64,000 nt of DNA, taken from Rhodospirillaceae bacterium. GTDB lineage: Bacteria; Pseudomonadota; Alphaproteobacteria; Bin65. A program made the translations under genes and the position numbers. The stretch is from positions 37,265 through 101,264 of the forward strand of contig JAPPLJ010000039.1 of assembly GCA_028819475.1 (NCBI GenBank), given 5' to 3'. Below the pieces are notes generated by a model that ran no database searches, was not told the DNA's origin, and saw only the letters and a list, made by a program, of their open reading frames with translations. Shown piece by piece: positions 43,690-53,266 of this stretch. Numbering within the stretch: the stretch's first letter is position 1; each line of letters starts with the position of its first letter.

Positions 43690-45138
43690 ATGTCCGGGAT
43701 ACACTACCGATCGGCGACCGAGTTGATGGCGTTGCTCGATGCGCGGGAGATCGGCGCGCGGGAACTGCTCGATCATTTTCTCGAGCGTGTCGACCGGCAT
43801 AATCCGGCGATCAACGCGATCGTCTGGCGGGACGCAGAGCGCGCGCGGGCGGAAGCCGATGCTTCGGACCGGCGCCGCGCGGCAGGGGAGGACACCGGTC
43901 CCCTGGACGGCCTGCCGGTGACCGTGAAGGAAAGCTACGACCTGGCGGGCTCGCCCACGACCTGGGGCGTCCCGGAATACAGGGACAACATCGCGGATAG
44001 GGATTCGGCCGTGGTCGAGAAGTATCGCGGCGCCGGCGCCGTGGTCTTCGGCAAAACGAATGTTCCGTTCATGCTGAGCGACTGGCAGAGCTTCAACGAA
44101 ATCTACGGCACCTGCAACAATCCTTGGGATCCGGCCCGTTCGCCCGGCGGTTCCTCCGGCGGGTCGGCGGCGGCCCTCGCCGCGGGGCTGACGGGGCTGG
44201 ACGCCGGCTCGGATATCGGCGCCTCGATCCGCAACCCGGCCCACTATTGCGGAGTCTTCGGCCACAAGCCGACCTGGGAGATCGTCCCGGACCGCGGCCA
44301 GGCGCTGCCGGGCAACCGGGCGCCGACTGACATCGCCGTCGTCGGCCCGCTTGCCCGGTCGGCGGCGGACCTGAAGCTCGCCTTCGGCCTTCTGGCCGGC
44401 GCCGACGGCCCGGCCGCCCGGGGATGGCGCCTGGAACTGCCCGCGCCGCGCCGGGGGAGCCTGAAGGAGTACCGCGTCGGCCTCCTGCTGAGCGATCCGC
44501 AGGCCGAGGTCGAGCAATCCTACCAGGACGCCATCGCCACCCTCGCGCATTGGCTGGAAAGCGAAGGCGCGACCGTCGAGATCGGCGCGAAGCCGGACTT
44601 CCCGACCGAAGAGGCGATGGAGGTCTACACGATGCTGCTGCGCGCCGAGACGTCCAAGCCCCTGAGCGACGAGATGATGGCGCAGGCGCACGAGGATCTG
44701 CGCCGCCTGCCGGCGGACGCGATCCCCTACCGCCGCCGGATGCTGGAAGCCCAGACCATGCTGCACCGGGACTGGCTGCGCTGGAACGAGCGGCGCTACA
44801 AGCTCATGGAAGGCTGGGAAGCGTGGTTCGAGACCTGGGACCTGCTGCTCTGCCCGGCCGCATCCTCGCCGGCCTTCCCGCACGATCAGGCGGGCGAGCG
44901 CCACGACCGGACGATCACCGTCAACGGCAGGGTGCAGCCGGTCGTCGACCAGCTCTTCTGGGCCGGCTATCCCTGCGGCTACTACCTGCCCTCGACCGTC
45001 GCGCCGATCGGCCTCGTGAACGGCCTGCCCGTCGGCGTCCAGATCGTCGGGCCCCGTTACGACGATCTGACCTGCCTGCACATGGCAGGGCTGATCGAGG
45101 AGGGCTATTACCGCTTTACGCCGCCGCCCGGATATTGA
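43690..45138 (+). CDS. Amidase (amidase-signature family)
   Basis: 482-aa hydrolase with the complete Ser-cisSer-Lys triad: K80 (PVTVKESYD), S155 (SPGGSSGGSAAAL) and S179 (GSDIGASIRNPAH). It cleaves carboxamides. The presence of two ATGs (43687, 43690) leaves the start open; 43690 has the better-spaced GGAG. It ends the plus-strand group that begins at the Lrp regulator and is convergent with the metallophosphoesterase gene. Confidence 0.9.
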   Translation: MSGIHYRSATELMALLDAREIGARELLDHFLERVDRHNPAINAIVWRDAERARAEADASDRRRAAGEDTGPLDGLPVTVKESYDLAGSPTTWGVPEYRDNIADRDSAVVEKYRGAGAVVFGKTNVPFMLSDWQSFNEIYGTCNNPWDPARSPGGSSGGSAAALAAGLTGLDAGSDIGASIRNPAHYCGVFGHKPTWEIVPDRGQALPGNRAPTDIAVVGPLARSAADLKLAFGLLAGADGPAARGWRLELPAPRRGSLKEYRVGLLLSDPQAEVEQSYQDAIATLAHWLESEGATVEIGAKPDFPTEEAMEVYTMLLRAETSKPLSDEMMAQAHEDLRRLPADAIPYRRRMLEAQTMLHRDWLRWNERRYKLMEGWEAWFETWDLLLCPAASSPAFPHDQAGERHDRTITVNGRVQPVVDQLFWAGYPCGYYLPSTVAPIGLVNGLPVGVQIVGPRYDDLTCLHMAGLIEEGYYRFTPPPGY

Positions 45139-45190
45139 AGCCGCAGGCAGCGCTCACGGTGCTTCCCTGCCCGGTCGTCCAGCCGGTCCG

Positions 45191-47263
45191 CTACCCGGAC
45201 ACCGCCGCGACCGGTCCGGCGGCAGCGCTTTCCCGCTTGAGGCCCGAAGCGAGTTCGATAAAGGTCGCGCCAGTCGATTTCGCGGCGGACGGAAAGGCGC
45301 GCCGAAGCGAATAGTCCGAGCCGTCCGCAGGCAGGAAAATCCGGATTGAACCGCGCAGCCCTTCGGATTCCAGGCGGCGGCCGCCATGCCCCCCCTCTTC
45401 CGCGGCAGCGCACCCGCCGAAGCAATCCGGATACTGCGCCAACACGGCGTTGAGATGACGGACCACCAGTGCGGCGGGCCGGGGGTTGCACAGCCGGTCA
45501 TAGGCGCCGTGGCGTACGAAATAGCCGCGGTCGTGATCGACCAGCGTATCGGCGAAGACTCCGGCATGGCCGAGCGTGTTAGCAGTGAACAGGGCTTCGG
45601 CCATCCGGGAGGCGATCCTGAGATCGTTGCGCTCCGCCTGCGAAGGATCGAAGCCCGCCGTGCGCAAATGGATCGAGGCGCGAAGACCGAAGCTGCCGGC
45701 CAGCTTGTCGATCCCGACCAGCGTTTCGCACACCGGCGCGTCGGCAGGCAGGCGGAATACAAGGCCGGCAAGCGTTCCGGCGAGATCCGGCTGCGTCAGC
45801 AACGCTTCGATCCAATCCCGGTCGGCAATGTCGAAGCCATGGTTGACGACATGAAAATAACGCCCGGCCTCGGCGCGCAGTTCGTCATGGGAACGCAACC
45901 GCGAAAGATAGAGCGGAATACCGGCAACCGCGGCGGCGGCTGCAATTTCCGGTACGCTGCTATCCGCCCCCGGGTCGAATCCGGCCTCCCATGCGCTCAA
46001 CAGGTCTGCATTCTCCACGATCAGCCCGCGCGCCCGCGTGTCTGGCAGGCCGAAGGTGAACAGGGTGTAGGCGAAGCCGTGTTCAGCCAGCGCGCGCAGC
46101 CGCTCCCGGCGCGAGGCCGTAGCGAGATCGCTCAACGGGATACGCAGGTTGCGGATGCCCATTTCCCAAAGGCCGAGCACGGGATAATCGTTGCGCGCCC
46201 GCTTGCGGTCGAACTCGTCGAGCCCGCCCGAGGGCGGCACCTCGACCGTCTCCATCCAATCCTGCCGCATGTCGAAACCGAATGCGCTCCGGTCGATCAG
46301 TTTGGGGTGCGGCGGCGAAGGCGGCGCGGGCATTTCGCCGGGAGGCACGAGAGCGTCGGCGGTCTCGCCCCAGGTGCGCACCGGTTCGCAGACGTGGCCG
46401 AATTCGTGCATATGGACAACGACGTAGCCCAGCTTCGGCGTGTCGTTGCGGCCGGATTCGTCGTCCGGCCCGGGCGGAGCGCGGTACATCTCGGCATAGT
46501 CCTGCCGGACGAAGGCGGTCGACGGCAGGAGATAGCAGTCCGTCGCGCCGATCCGGTTGAACCAGAAATTGTGGACATGGCCGGCGAACAGCGCCTCGAC
46601 GCCGTATTCGCGGACCAGGCCGGTCAGCCAGCTTCGCCCCGGCTCGCCGATATTGTCGTAGTGCTCCGGTTCGTCCTCGTCCGCGACGAAGGGCGGATAA
46701 TGGGTGAACAGGAAGATCCGCCTGCCCCCGTTGGCCGCGAGATCGGCCTCCAGCCAGGCGCGCTGTTCCGCCTCCGCTTTCAGGCCGCTGTTCAGCAGCT
46801 GGGCGTTGACGATGACGAAATGGCACGCGCCATGGTCGAACGACCGGTAGTGCGGCCCGAAATGCTCCTCCCAGCAGACGAGATAGGCGTCGCAGACGGT
46901 TGCGGTCGGCGCCCAGTCATTGGGCTTGTCGCCGACATCGTGATTGCCGGGGGTCAGGTATTGCGTGTGCCGCAGCGCCGCCGACTGTTCCAGATAACGG
47001 GCGGCGGCCCGGTCGTACAACGCCGGCACGGCCGGTACGGGATGCAGCAGATCGCCGACATTGACGACGAAGGCGAGGTCGCGCCGGTTCAGGTCGTTGA
47101 CGACATGGCGCAAACGCCGGTTGGCCAGCGCATTCACCGCGAAGGGCGAATTGCACTCGTCCTCGCCCTGGTTGAGGTGGGTGTCCGTGACAACGGCGAA
47201 AGTAAACAGCCGCGCGCCGAGGCCGCGCCGCCGGTCTCGCGCCGATCCCGCAGGTTCCGTCAT
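45191..47263 (-). CDS. Metallophosphoesterase with large unrecognised C-terminal region
   Basis: 690-aa protein. Residues about 18-275 are a calcineurin-like phosphoesterase with all five motif blocks: VVTDTHL, NVGDLLH, TPGNHDVGD, FTHYPP and AGHVHNF. The remaining 400 residues form one or two further domains I cannot name; they include EMGIRNLRIPLSDL and alternating beta/alpha segments suggestive of a barrel. No signal peptide. It starts 17 bp after the sulfatase stop, so the two form an operon, perhaps releasing phosphate and sulfate esters from one family of compounds. Confidence 0.82.
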   Translation of the reverse strand: MTEPAGSARDRRRGLGARLFTFAVVTDTHLNQGEDECNSPFAVNALANRRLRHVVNDLNRRDLAFVVNVGDLLHPVPAVPALYDRAAARYLEQSAALRHTQYLTPGNHDVGDKPNDWAPTATVCDAYLVCWEEHFGPHYRSFDHGACHFVIVNAQLLNSGLKAEAEQRAWLEADLAANGGRRIFLFTHYPPFVADEDEPEHYDNIGEPGRSWLTGLVREYGVEALFAGHVHNFWFNRIGATDCYLLPSTAFVRQDYAEMYRAPPGPDDESGRNDTPKLGYVVVHMHEFGHVCEPVRTWGETADALVPPGEMPAPPSPPHPKLIDRSAFGFDMRQDWMETVEVPPSGGLDEFDRKRARNDYPVLGLWEMGIRNLRIPLSDLATASRRERLRALAEHGFAYTLFTFGLPDTRARGLIVENADLLSAWEAGFDPGADSSVPEIAAAAAVAGIPLYLSRLRSHDELRAEAGRYFHVVNHGFDIADRDWIEALLTQPDLAGTLAGLVFRLPADAPVCETLVGIDKLAGSFGLRASIHLRTAGFDPSQAERNDLRIASRMAEALFTANTLGHAGVFADTLVDHDRGYFVRHGAYDRLCNPRPAALVVRHLNAVLAQYPDCFGGCAAAEEGGHGGRRLESEGLRGSIRIFLPADGSDYSLRRAFPSAAKSTGATFIELASGLKRESAAAGPVAAVSG

Positions 47264-47280
47264 CGCCGCCCCGGCGAACC

Positions 47281-48819
47281 CTATCGGCTCGGCTGTGCCG
47301 GTTCGACCCGGGGAAGGCGCGCCTTCGCCTTGGTGTCCGCGGCGCCGGCGTTGCGGACGTAACGGGCGTCATCGCCCTCGCGCACGAGATTGACATAGTC
47401 CGGCTCACCACCGGTCGTGCGATGGATGAACAGGCGCTGCTGCTGGTTTTCGGCGATGATGTCGGTATAGGCCTTCGGATCCCAGTCCTCGAACAGGATC
47501 GCCTCCAGTTCCGCGCGCTGGCCGGCATGAGCCGGATCGGCGGACAGGTCGTTCACCTCTTCGGGGTCGTCGTCGAGATTGTAGAGCAGCGTATCGACGC
47601 CCTCGAGCCACATCAGCTTCCACGGCCCCTGACGCACCATCCGGCTGACGCCGGTCGAGCCGTCGGCGGCGAATTCGGAGACGACCGTATCGGTCATGCC
47701 GCCTTTCTCGCCCTCCAGCGCGGACAGCAGAGAGGCACCGTCCAACGGCTTGACGAAGCCGTTGAAATTCCCGCCGCTCGCCAGGTCGGTGAGCGTCGGC
47801 AGCAGATCGACCAGGGAAACCGCTTCCGTCACCCTGCCCGGCTTCCAGCGGTTCGGGGCATGGACGATGAACGGCACCTTGCCCGACCAGTCGAAGAAGT
47901 GCTGTTTGAACCACATGCCGCGCTCGCCCATCATGTCGCCGTGGTCGGCGGTGAAGATGACGACCGTGTCGTCGGCTAGGCCGGTCTCCTCGAGCGTGCG
48001 GACAATCCGGCCGACCTTCTCGTCGATGTAAGAGATCATGCCGTAGTAGGCGTGCCGCGCCGTCCGTCGGTCCTCGACGGTCAGGTCGTAGAGATGCCGC
48101 GCCTGGCAAAAGTGCAGGTTGCGGCTGAGATGGTCCATTTCGTCGGGATCGAGCGGCGCGGTCGCCGGCGCCTCGATCGCGTCGTGGTCATAGAGGCCCC
48201 AGTATTTTTCGTCGATCACATAGGGATGGTGCGGACTGGTGAACGAGACCGTCAGCATGAAGGGCCGGTCGGCGCAGTAGCGCGCCAGGTCGTAGAGCGC
48301 CTGGACGCTGAAATGCTCGACTTCGTCGTCATAATCCATCTGCATGGTGCGCACGGCGAGGCCGGCCTCGAGGATCGGCGCCATGGTCAGGTTGGTCGGC
48401 CGGTATTCCCGCCCCTTCGACCAGTCGACGGTCCACGCGAAATTGGCCGGATAGATTTCGGTCGTGTGGCGCCTTTCGAAACCGTGCATCTGGTCCGGTC
48501 CGACGAAATGCATCTTGCCGCTGAGCTCCACCCGGTAGCCGAGATGGCGCAGATAGTGGGCGAAAGTCGGGATGTCGGCGTGAAATTCCGAGGCATTGTC
48601 GTACATGTCGATGGTGAAGGGCAGGATGCCGGCCATCATCGAGGCGCGGGACGGCGCGCACATCGGCAGGTTGCAATAGCAGTTCTCGAAGACGACGCCT
48701 TCGTCGGCCAGACGGTCGATATTCGGCGTCAGCGTCGTCCGGTTGCCGTAGTACCGGAGCGCCCGGGCGCTCATCTGGTCGGCCATGATGAACAGAATGT
48801 TCGGCTTGTCCGTCGCCAT
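47281..48819 (-). CDS. betC: Choline-sulfatase-like Cys-type sulfatase
   Basis: 512-aa sulfatase. The formylglycine site is C54 in CAPSR, which needs activation by a formylglycine-generating enzyme encoded elsewhere. Metal ligands D14 (MADQ) and DHGD in TADHGDMMGERGMW. The blocks NPHL-like, YDNASEFHADIPTFAHYLRHLGYR and SGKMHFVGPDQMHGFE match choline sulfatase (BetC), as does the length. It would split choline-O-sulfate into choline and sulfate, but the C-terminal part differs enough that another sulfate ester is possible. No signal peptide; cytoplasmic. Confidence 0.82.
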   Translation of the reverse strand: MATDKPNILFIMADQMSARALRYYGNRTTLTPNIDRLADEGVVFENCYCNLPMCAPSRASMMAGILPFTIDMYDNASEFHADIPTFAHYLRHLGYRVELSGKMHFVGPDQMHGFERRHTTEIYPANFAWTVDWSKGREYRPTNLTMAPILEAGLAVRTMQMDYDDEVEHFSVQALYDLARYCADRPFMLTVSFTSPHHPYVIDEKYWGLYDHDAIEAPATAPLDPDEMDHLSRNLHFCQARHLYDLTVEDRRTARHAYYGMISYIDEKVGRIVRTLEETGLADDTVVIFTADHGDMMGERGMWFKQHFFDWSGKVPFIVHAPNRWKPGRVTEAVSLVDLLPTLTDLASGGNFNGFVKPLDGASLLSALEGEKGGMTDTVVSEFAADGSTGVSRMVRQGPWKLMWLEGVDTLLYNLDDDPEEVNDLSADPAHAGQRAELEAILFEDWDPKAYTDIIAENQQQRLFIHRTTGGEPDYVNLVREGDDARYVRNAGAADTKAKARLPRVEPAQPSR

Positions 48820-48899
48820 CGGATTCCGTCCCTCTTGCGTTCAAACGGAAACGGGCAGGCGCAGGCCGCCCGCCCGTTCCGCAGGTTTGGCCGGCGGGC

Positions 48900-49877
48900 C
48901 TATTTCTTCAGCTTGGCGACCACTTTCTTGAAGGTCTCGTACTGGTTCTTGACAAAGGCCTTTGTGTCGGCCGGGCTGCGGATGTCCGGAATCGACCCAA
49001 GGTTGCCGATCAGCTTGTTGAAGGCCCGGTCCTTCTTGAGGGATGCCAGCACGCTCACCCATTTGTCGACCACCGGCTTGGGCAGATCGGGCGGGCCGAA
49101 AATGCCGCTCCAGCCGATGATCGCCTCCATGTTCGGATAGCCCAGCTCGCGAACGGTCGGGACGTCCGGCACCGCCTTGAAACGCTTGTCGGTGGTGATT
49201 GCCAGGGCGCGCAGTTGGCCGGCCCGGATCGAACCGATCACACCGGACAGGTTCTGCCACAGGAAATGAACCTGGTTGCCGACGATGGCCGCGCGCGCCT
49301 TGCCGCCGCCCTTGAACGGAATATGAGTGATCTGGTCCGGATCGAGGCCCATGTCGTCGGCCATCACCAGCGCCGCCAGGTGCAGCAGGGTGCCGACGCC
49401 GGCGGAAGAATAGGTCTTGATCTTGCCCGCCTTGATCCCCGCCTCGAAGTCCTTGAACGTCTTGATGTCCGACTTGGCGTTGACCACAAGGACGAACGGG
49501 TTGCGCTCGGTCAGTCCGAGAAAGGTGAACTGGTCCCACTTGTAGGGGATGCTCGGGTTGAAGGCGGGAACACCCGCATTGCTGCCGACGCGCGCCGACA
49601 GGAGCGTATAGCCGTCCTTTTTCGCCCGCACGACGTGGAAGGCGCCGATGCTGCCGGCCGCGCCCGCCTTGTTGATCGCGAGTACGGCATGGTTGAGATA
49701 TTTCGGCGCCGTACCGGCGACAATGCGGGCGTGCAGGTCCGCCGCGCCACCCGGCCCGTAGGGCGCAACCAGCGTGATCGGCCGCGACGGATAGTCGGCG
49801 GCAACGGCCGGGATCGCGGCCGCCGTCACCGCCATCGCGGCAACGGCTGCGGTTGTCCATTTCGTCAGTTTGTACAC
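48900..49877 (-). CDS. Tripartite tricarboxylate transporter receptor (TctC/Bug family)
   Basis: 325-aa periplasmic receptor with a Sec signal (about 1-27, AVAADYPSRPI) and Bug-family blocks: ITLVAPYGPGGAADLHARI, TYSSAGVGTLLHLAA, HIPFKGGGKA, FGPPDLPKPVVDKW. GTG 49877 is preferred because GGAGG lies about 7 nt upstream. It is divergent from the ROK regulator and the TctB/TctA membrane genes, which together make a complete transporter, and it precedes the sulfatase by 80 bp. Confidence 0.88.
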   Translation of the reverse strand: MYKLTKWTTAAVAAMAVTAAAIPAVAADYPSRPITLVAPYGPGGAADLHARIVAGTAPKYLNHAVLAINKAGAAGSIGAFHVVRAKKDGYTLLSARVGSNAGVPAFNPSIPYKWDQFTFLGLTERNPFVLVVNAKSDIKTFKDFEAGIKAGKIKTYSSAGVGTLLHLAALVMADDMGLDPDQITHIPFKGGGKARAAIVGNQVHFLWQNLSGVIGSIRAGQLRALAITTDKRFKAVPDVPTVRELGYPNMEAIIGWSGIFGPPDLPKPVVDKWVSVLASLKKDRAFNKLIGNLGSIPDIRSPADTKAFVKNQYETFKKVVAKLKK

Positions 49878-50046
49878 GTCGGTTCCTCCCTGGAATTTTC
49901 CCGTCTGTGACGCGGAAAACAGCACAGATGTGCGCCTGCTCCGGTGTCCTTCGGCCGGTGCAGCGCGCGCGATGCAGGAACAGGTTGACAGAACCGGTTT
50001 TTCAAATCAAGAAATATTTACCGACGTTAAAAAATAGGCCCGACCT

Positions 50047-51249
50047 TTGGCTTCCTCGGCTTCCATCGCCGATTTGCGACGCCAGAACCGGCATCTCGTG
50101 CTGCGCGCCATTGCCGAGCACGGCGCTGTATCGCGCACCGTCATCGCCGAGACCGTGAGGCTGACGAACGCCGCCGTCTCCCGCATCGTGCGGGAGCTCG
50201 TCGAGGCGCGCCTGCTCACCGAATACCCGGCGACCGGCAAGCGGCGGCAGGCGGGCCGGCCGCGGGTCCGCCTCGGATTCGCCGATGACGGCGCTTTCGT
50301 GCTGGGCATGGCGATCACACTGAACCAGAAGGAGGTCGTGCTTGCGACCTGCCGCGGGAACGTCGTGGCGCGGCGGGACTGCAGCGACGTGCCGCTCGAC
50401 CGGCCGGAGCCGGCTCTGGCGGCGCTGGCGCAGGCGGCGGTCGAGTTGATTGCAGAGTCGGGCAGGGATCCGACGCGCATTCTCGGCGGTGCGGCGCTGA
50501 TCGCCGGCCGGGTCGATCCGGCGACGGGCGAGTTGCGCAGCGGCGGCCCCCTGGGCTGGCGCACGGTCGACGCTGCCGGCATCCTCGCCGGCCTGACCGG
50601 GGTGCCCTTCGTCGCCGAGGGCCGGGCCGCAGCGCTGTTGCAGGCCGAAGCCCGGCAGGGCTGCGCCTCCGGCCTGCGCGATGTCCTGCTGGTCAATGTC
50701 GGGCTGCGGCTCGGCTCTGCGCTGATGCTTGACGGCGCGCCGGTGCGCGGTGCGGCCAATGAGGCCGGGCAACTGGCCGGATTCCCGTCAGGCGGTGCGA
50801 CGCTGGACGATACGGCATCCGGAATCGCCATTCTGCACCGGCTGGACAGCATGGGCCTGACGAAGAGCGCCGGACCCGAGGACGACGGACAGCGGCTTCG
50901 CGGCATCGCCGAACCGGGCCGGAATCTGCCGGCCGATGCCCGGAGCGTTATCGAGATATGCGGCGCGGAACTCGGCAAGGCCTTACGGCTGCTCGCGACG
51001 GTCCTGAAGCCCCAGGCCGTCCTGCTGGCCGGCCAGGTGGGGCGCCATCCGGACTATGTCGCCGGCGTCCGGCGCATCGCAGCCGATGCCGCCCTGTCCG
51101 GCCGCACCTTCGATACCCGGGTCAGCGCGCTGACCACGGCCCACTCGGCGGTGTGGCTGGCGCTCGACCGGCACCTGTTCCACGAGCGCTTCGACCTCGG
51201 CCGGCTCGCGCCGGAGCGCGCGGCCGACGCCGCCCCGGCAGCGGTCTGA
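50047..51249 (+). CDS. ROK-family transcriptional regulator
   Basis: 400-aa protein: N-terminal winged helix (about 10-70, RAIAEHGAVSRTVIAETVRLTNAAVSRIVRELVEARLL) and a ROK sugar-kinase-like domain (about 85-380). The zinc-binding Cys block usual in ROK kinases is not seen, so it is probably a pure regulator. TTG 50047 is the only suitable start. It ends 3 bp before tctB and likely controls the tct genes and the divergent receptor/sulfatase genes. Confidence 0.85.
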   Translation: MASSASIADLRRQNRHLVLRAIAEHGAVSRTVIAETVRLTNAAVSRIVRELVEARLLTEYPATGKRRQAGRPRVRLGFADDGAFVLGMAITLNQKEVVLATCRGNVVARRDCSDVPLDRPEPALAALAQAAVELIAESGRDPTRILGGAALIAGRVDPATGELRSGGPLGWRTVDAAGILAGLTGVPFVAEGRAAALLQAEARQGCASGLRDVLLVNVGLRLGSALMLDGAPVRGAANEAGQLAGFPSGGATLDDTASGIAILHRLDSMGLTKSAGPEDDGQRLRGIAEPGRNLPADARSVIEICGAELGKALRLLATVLKPQAVLLAGQVGRHPDYVAGVRRIAADAALSGRTFDTRVSALTTAHSAVWLALDRHLFHERFDLGRLAPERAADAAPAAV

Positions 51250-51252
51250 ACG

Positions 51253-51765
51253 ATGAAGCTCAACCGAAACATCGTTGCCGGGCTGTGCTTCGTCGGTTTC
51301 GGCGTCCTCGCGATTGCCGTGCTTATTCCCTACGGCATCGTCCAGCCGCCTTCGGTCAAATACCGCGCGCTCTCGCCCTCATTCTGGCCCTACATCGTCT
51401 GTAGCGGCATTGCCGTCATCGGCGCGCTGCTCCTGGTCTACGAGCTGCTGGCCGCTTTCCGGACCGAGGATACGACAGCCGGCGACGCAGCGCCGCCGGC
51501 CGGCCGGCCCGCGTGGATAGCCGGGCGGCCGTTCATCGTGATGGCCCTGCTCCTGGCGATTTACCTGACCCTGGAATTCCTCGGCTTCGTTCTGACCACG
51601 ACGCTCGGGCTGGTCGCCCTGATGCTGCTGGCGGGCGAACGCCGCCCCCTGATCGTCGTGCCTGTTGCGCTGCTGCTGCCGCTGGCGCTGCACCTGTTCT
51701 TCGTCAAGGCGGCGCAGCGGCCGATCCCGGGCGGCGTGCTCGATTTCCTGCTGCAGCGGATCTGA
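51253..51765 (+). CDS. tctB: Tripartite tricarboxylate transporter small subunit (TctB)
   Basis: 170-aa membrane protein with four predicted helices (about 8-28, 45-67, 95-115, 120-150), as in TctB. Family blocks include the N-terminal SPSFWPYIVC and LEFLGFVLTTTLGLVALMLLAG. Its stop is 4 bp before TctA. It is the poorly conserved small subunit, recognised mainly by position and topology. Confidence 0.87.
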   Translation: MKLNRNIVAGLCFVGFGVLAIAVLIPYGIVQPPSVKYRALSPSFWPYIVCSGIAVIGALLLVYELLAAFRTEDTTAGDAAPPAGRPAWIAGRPFIVMALLLAIYLTLEFLGFVLTTTLGLVALMLLAGERRPLIVVPVALLLPLALHLFFVKAAQRPIPGGVLDFLLQRI

Positions 51766-51769
51766 CGCC

Positions 51770-53266
51770 ATGTGGGAGACCCTCGCCGCCTCCTTCGCCA
51801 TGTTCGCCCAGGTCGACAATGTGCTCGCCCTGTTCGTCGGCGTCATGATCGGCACGGTGATCGGCGCCATTCCCGGCATGACAACCCCGATGGGCGTGGC
51901 GCTCGCCCTGCCCTTCACCTTCACCATGCAGCCGATCACCGGCATCCTGCTGCTGCTCGGCGTCTACAAGGGCGGGCTCTACGGCGGCTCGATCACCGCC
52001 ATCCTGATCAACGCGCCGGGCACGCCGGCGGCGTCCTGCACCGGGCTCGACGGCTATCCCCTGGCGCGCAAGGGCGAGGCGCGGCGTGCGCTCGACATGG
52101 CGCTCTACGCCTCCTGCACCGCCGATTTCATTTCCAACCTGTCTCTCATCTTCTTCGCCGGCATCCTCGCCAGCTTCGCGCTCAGCTTCGGCTCCCCCGA
52201 ATTCTTCACGCTGATCGTGTTCTCGCTGACGATCATTGCCAGCGTAAGCGGCGACGACCTGCTGAAAGGCCTGGGCGCCGCCGGGCTTGGACTGGCGCTC
52301 GCAATCGTCGGTCTGGACGCGATTTTCGGCACGCCGCGCTTCAACTTCGGCAATTTCGACCTGATGGGCGGGCTGAACTTCATCCCGGTGCTGATCGGGC
52401 TGTTCGCAATTCCCGAGGTGCTGAACTTCTACTCCAAGACGGAAACCGCGCAGAAACTCTCCGCGCTTGCCGGCAAGGGCGCCTCGCTGCTCGACTATCG
52501 CCGGGCGCTCAAGTCCATCCTGCGCGGCTCGGCGATCGGCGTGATTCTGGGCGTAATTCCCGGCATCGGCGGCGCGCCGGCGGCCTTCCTGTCCTACAGC
52601 GAGGCGCGGCGGACGTCGAAGAACCAGGGCAATTTCGGCAAGGGCGAGCTGGAAGGCGTCGCCGCGGCCGAGGCCGGCAACAACGGGGTCGCCGGTGCGA
52701 CCCTGATCCCGCTGCTCGCGCTGGGCGTGCCGGGCGACATCATCACCGCGATCATCCTGGGCGCCTTCATGATCCACGATCTGCGGCCGGGGCCGCTGAT
52801 GTTCCAGCAGAACATCACGCTGATCTACGCGCTCTTCATCGGCATCATGCTGAGCTCGGCCTATCTGTTCATCGTCGGCAAGCTCTCGATCCGCTCGATT
52901 GCGCGGATCGCCGACATTCCGCAGCGCATCCTGTTTCCGGTCGTGCTGGTGCTGTGCGTGTTCGGCGCCTACGCGATCAACAACACGATCTTCGACGTGC
53001 TCGTGATGTTCGTCATGGGGATCGTCGGCTTCGGGATGCTGCGCCTCGGCATACCGGCCGCGCCCTTCCTGATCGCCTTCATTCTGGGGCCGTTGCTCGA
53101 GGACAATTTCCGCCGCTCGCTGCGCCTCGGCGACGGCGACTGGACGATCTTTTTCCAGGGCTGGATCACCTGGTTCTTCTGGGGCCTCACCGTTTTGACG
53201 CTCGTCCTGATCGTCTGGCAGCGCACCAAGGGCAGGAACGGCCTGCCGCTGGGCGAGGGCAGTTAG
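51770..53266 (+). CDS. tctA: Tripartite tricarboxylate transporter large subunit (TctA)
   Basis: 498-aa membrane protein with about twelve helices and both family signatures: GTVIGAIPGMTTPMGVALALP and GVIPGIGGAPAAFLSYSEARR. NGVAGATLIPLLALGVPGD is also conserved. ATG 51770 follows TctB by 4 bp. Transports a carboxylate by cation symport with the receptor at 48900. Its 3' end overlaps the convergent IclR gene by 4 bp. Confidence 0.93.
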   Translation: MWETLAASFAMFAQVDNVLALFVGVMIGTVIGAIPGMTTPMGVALALPFTFTMQPITGILLLLGVYKGGLYGGSITAILINAPGTPAASCTGLDGYPLARKGEARRALDMALYASCTADFISNLSLIFFAGILASFALSFGSPEFFTLIVFSLTIIASVSGDDLLKGLGAAGLGLALAIVGLDAIFGTPRFNFGNFDLMGGLNFIPVLIGLFAIPEVLNFYSKTETAQKLSALAGKGASLLDYRRALKSILRGSAIGVILGVIPGIGGAPAAFLSYSEARRTSKNQGNFGKGELEGVAAAEAGNNGVAGATLIPLLALGVPGDIITAIILGAFMIHDLRPGPLMFQQNITLIYALFIGIMLSSAYLFIVGKLSIRSIARIADIPQRILFPVVLVLCVFGAYAINNTIFDVLVMFVMGIVGFGMLRLGIPAAPFLIAFILGPLLEDNFRRSLRLGDGDWTIFFQGWITWFFWGLTVLTLVLIVWQRTKGRNGLPLGEGS

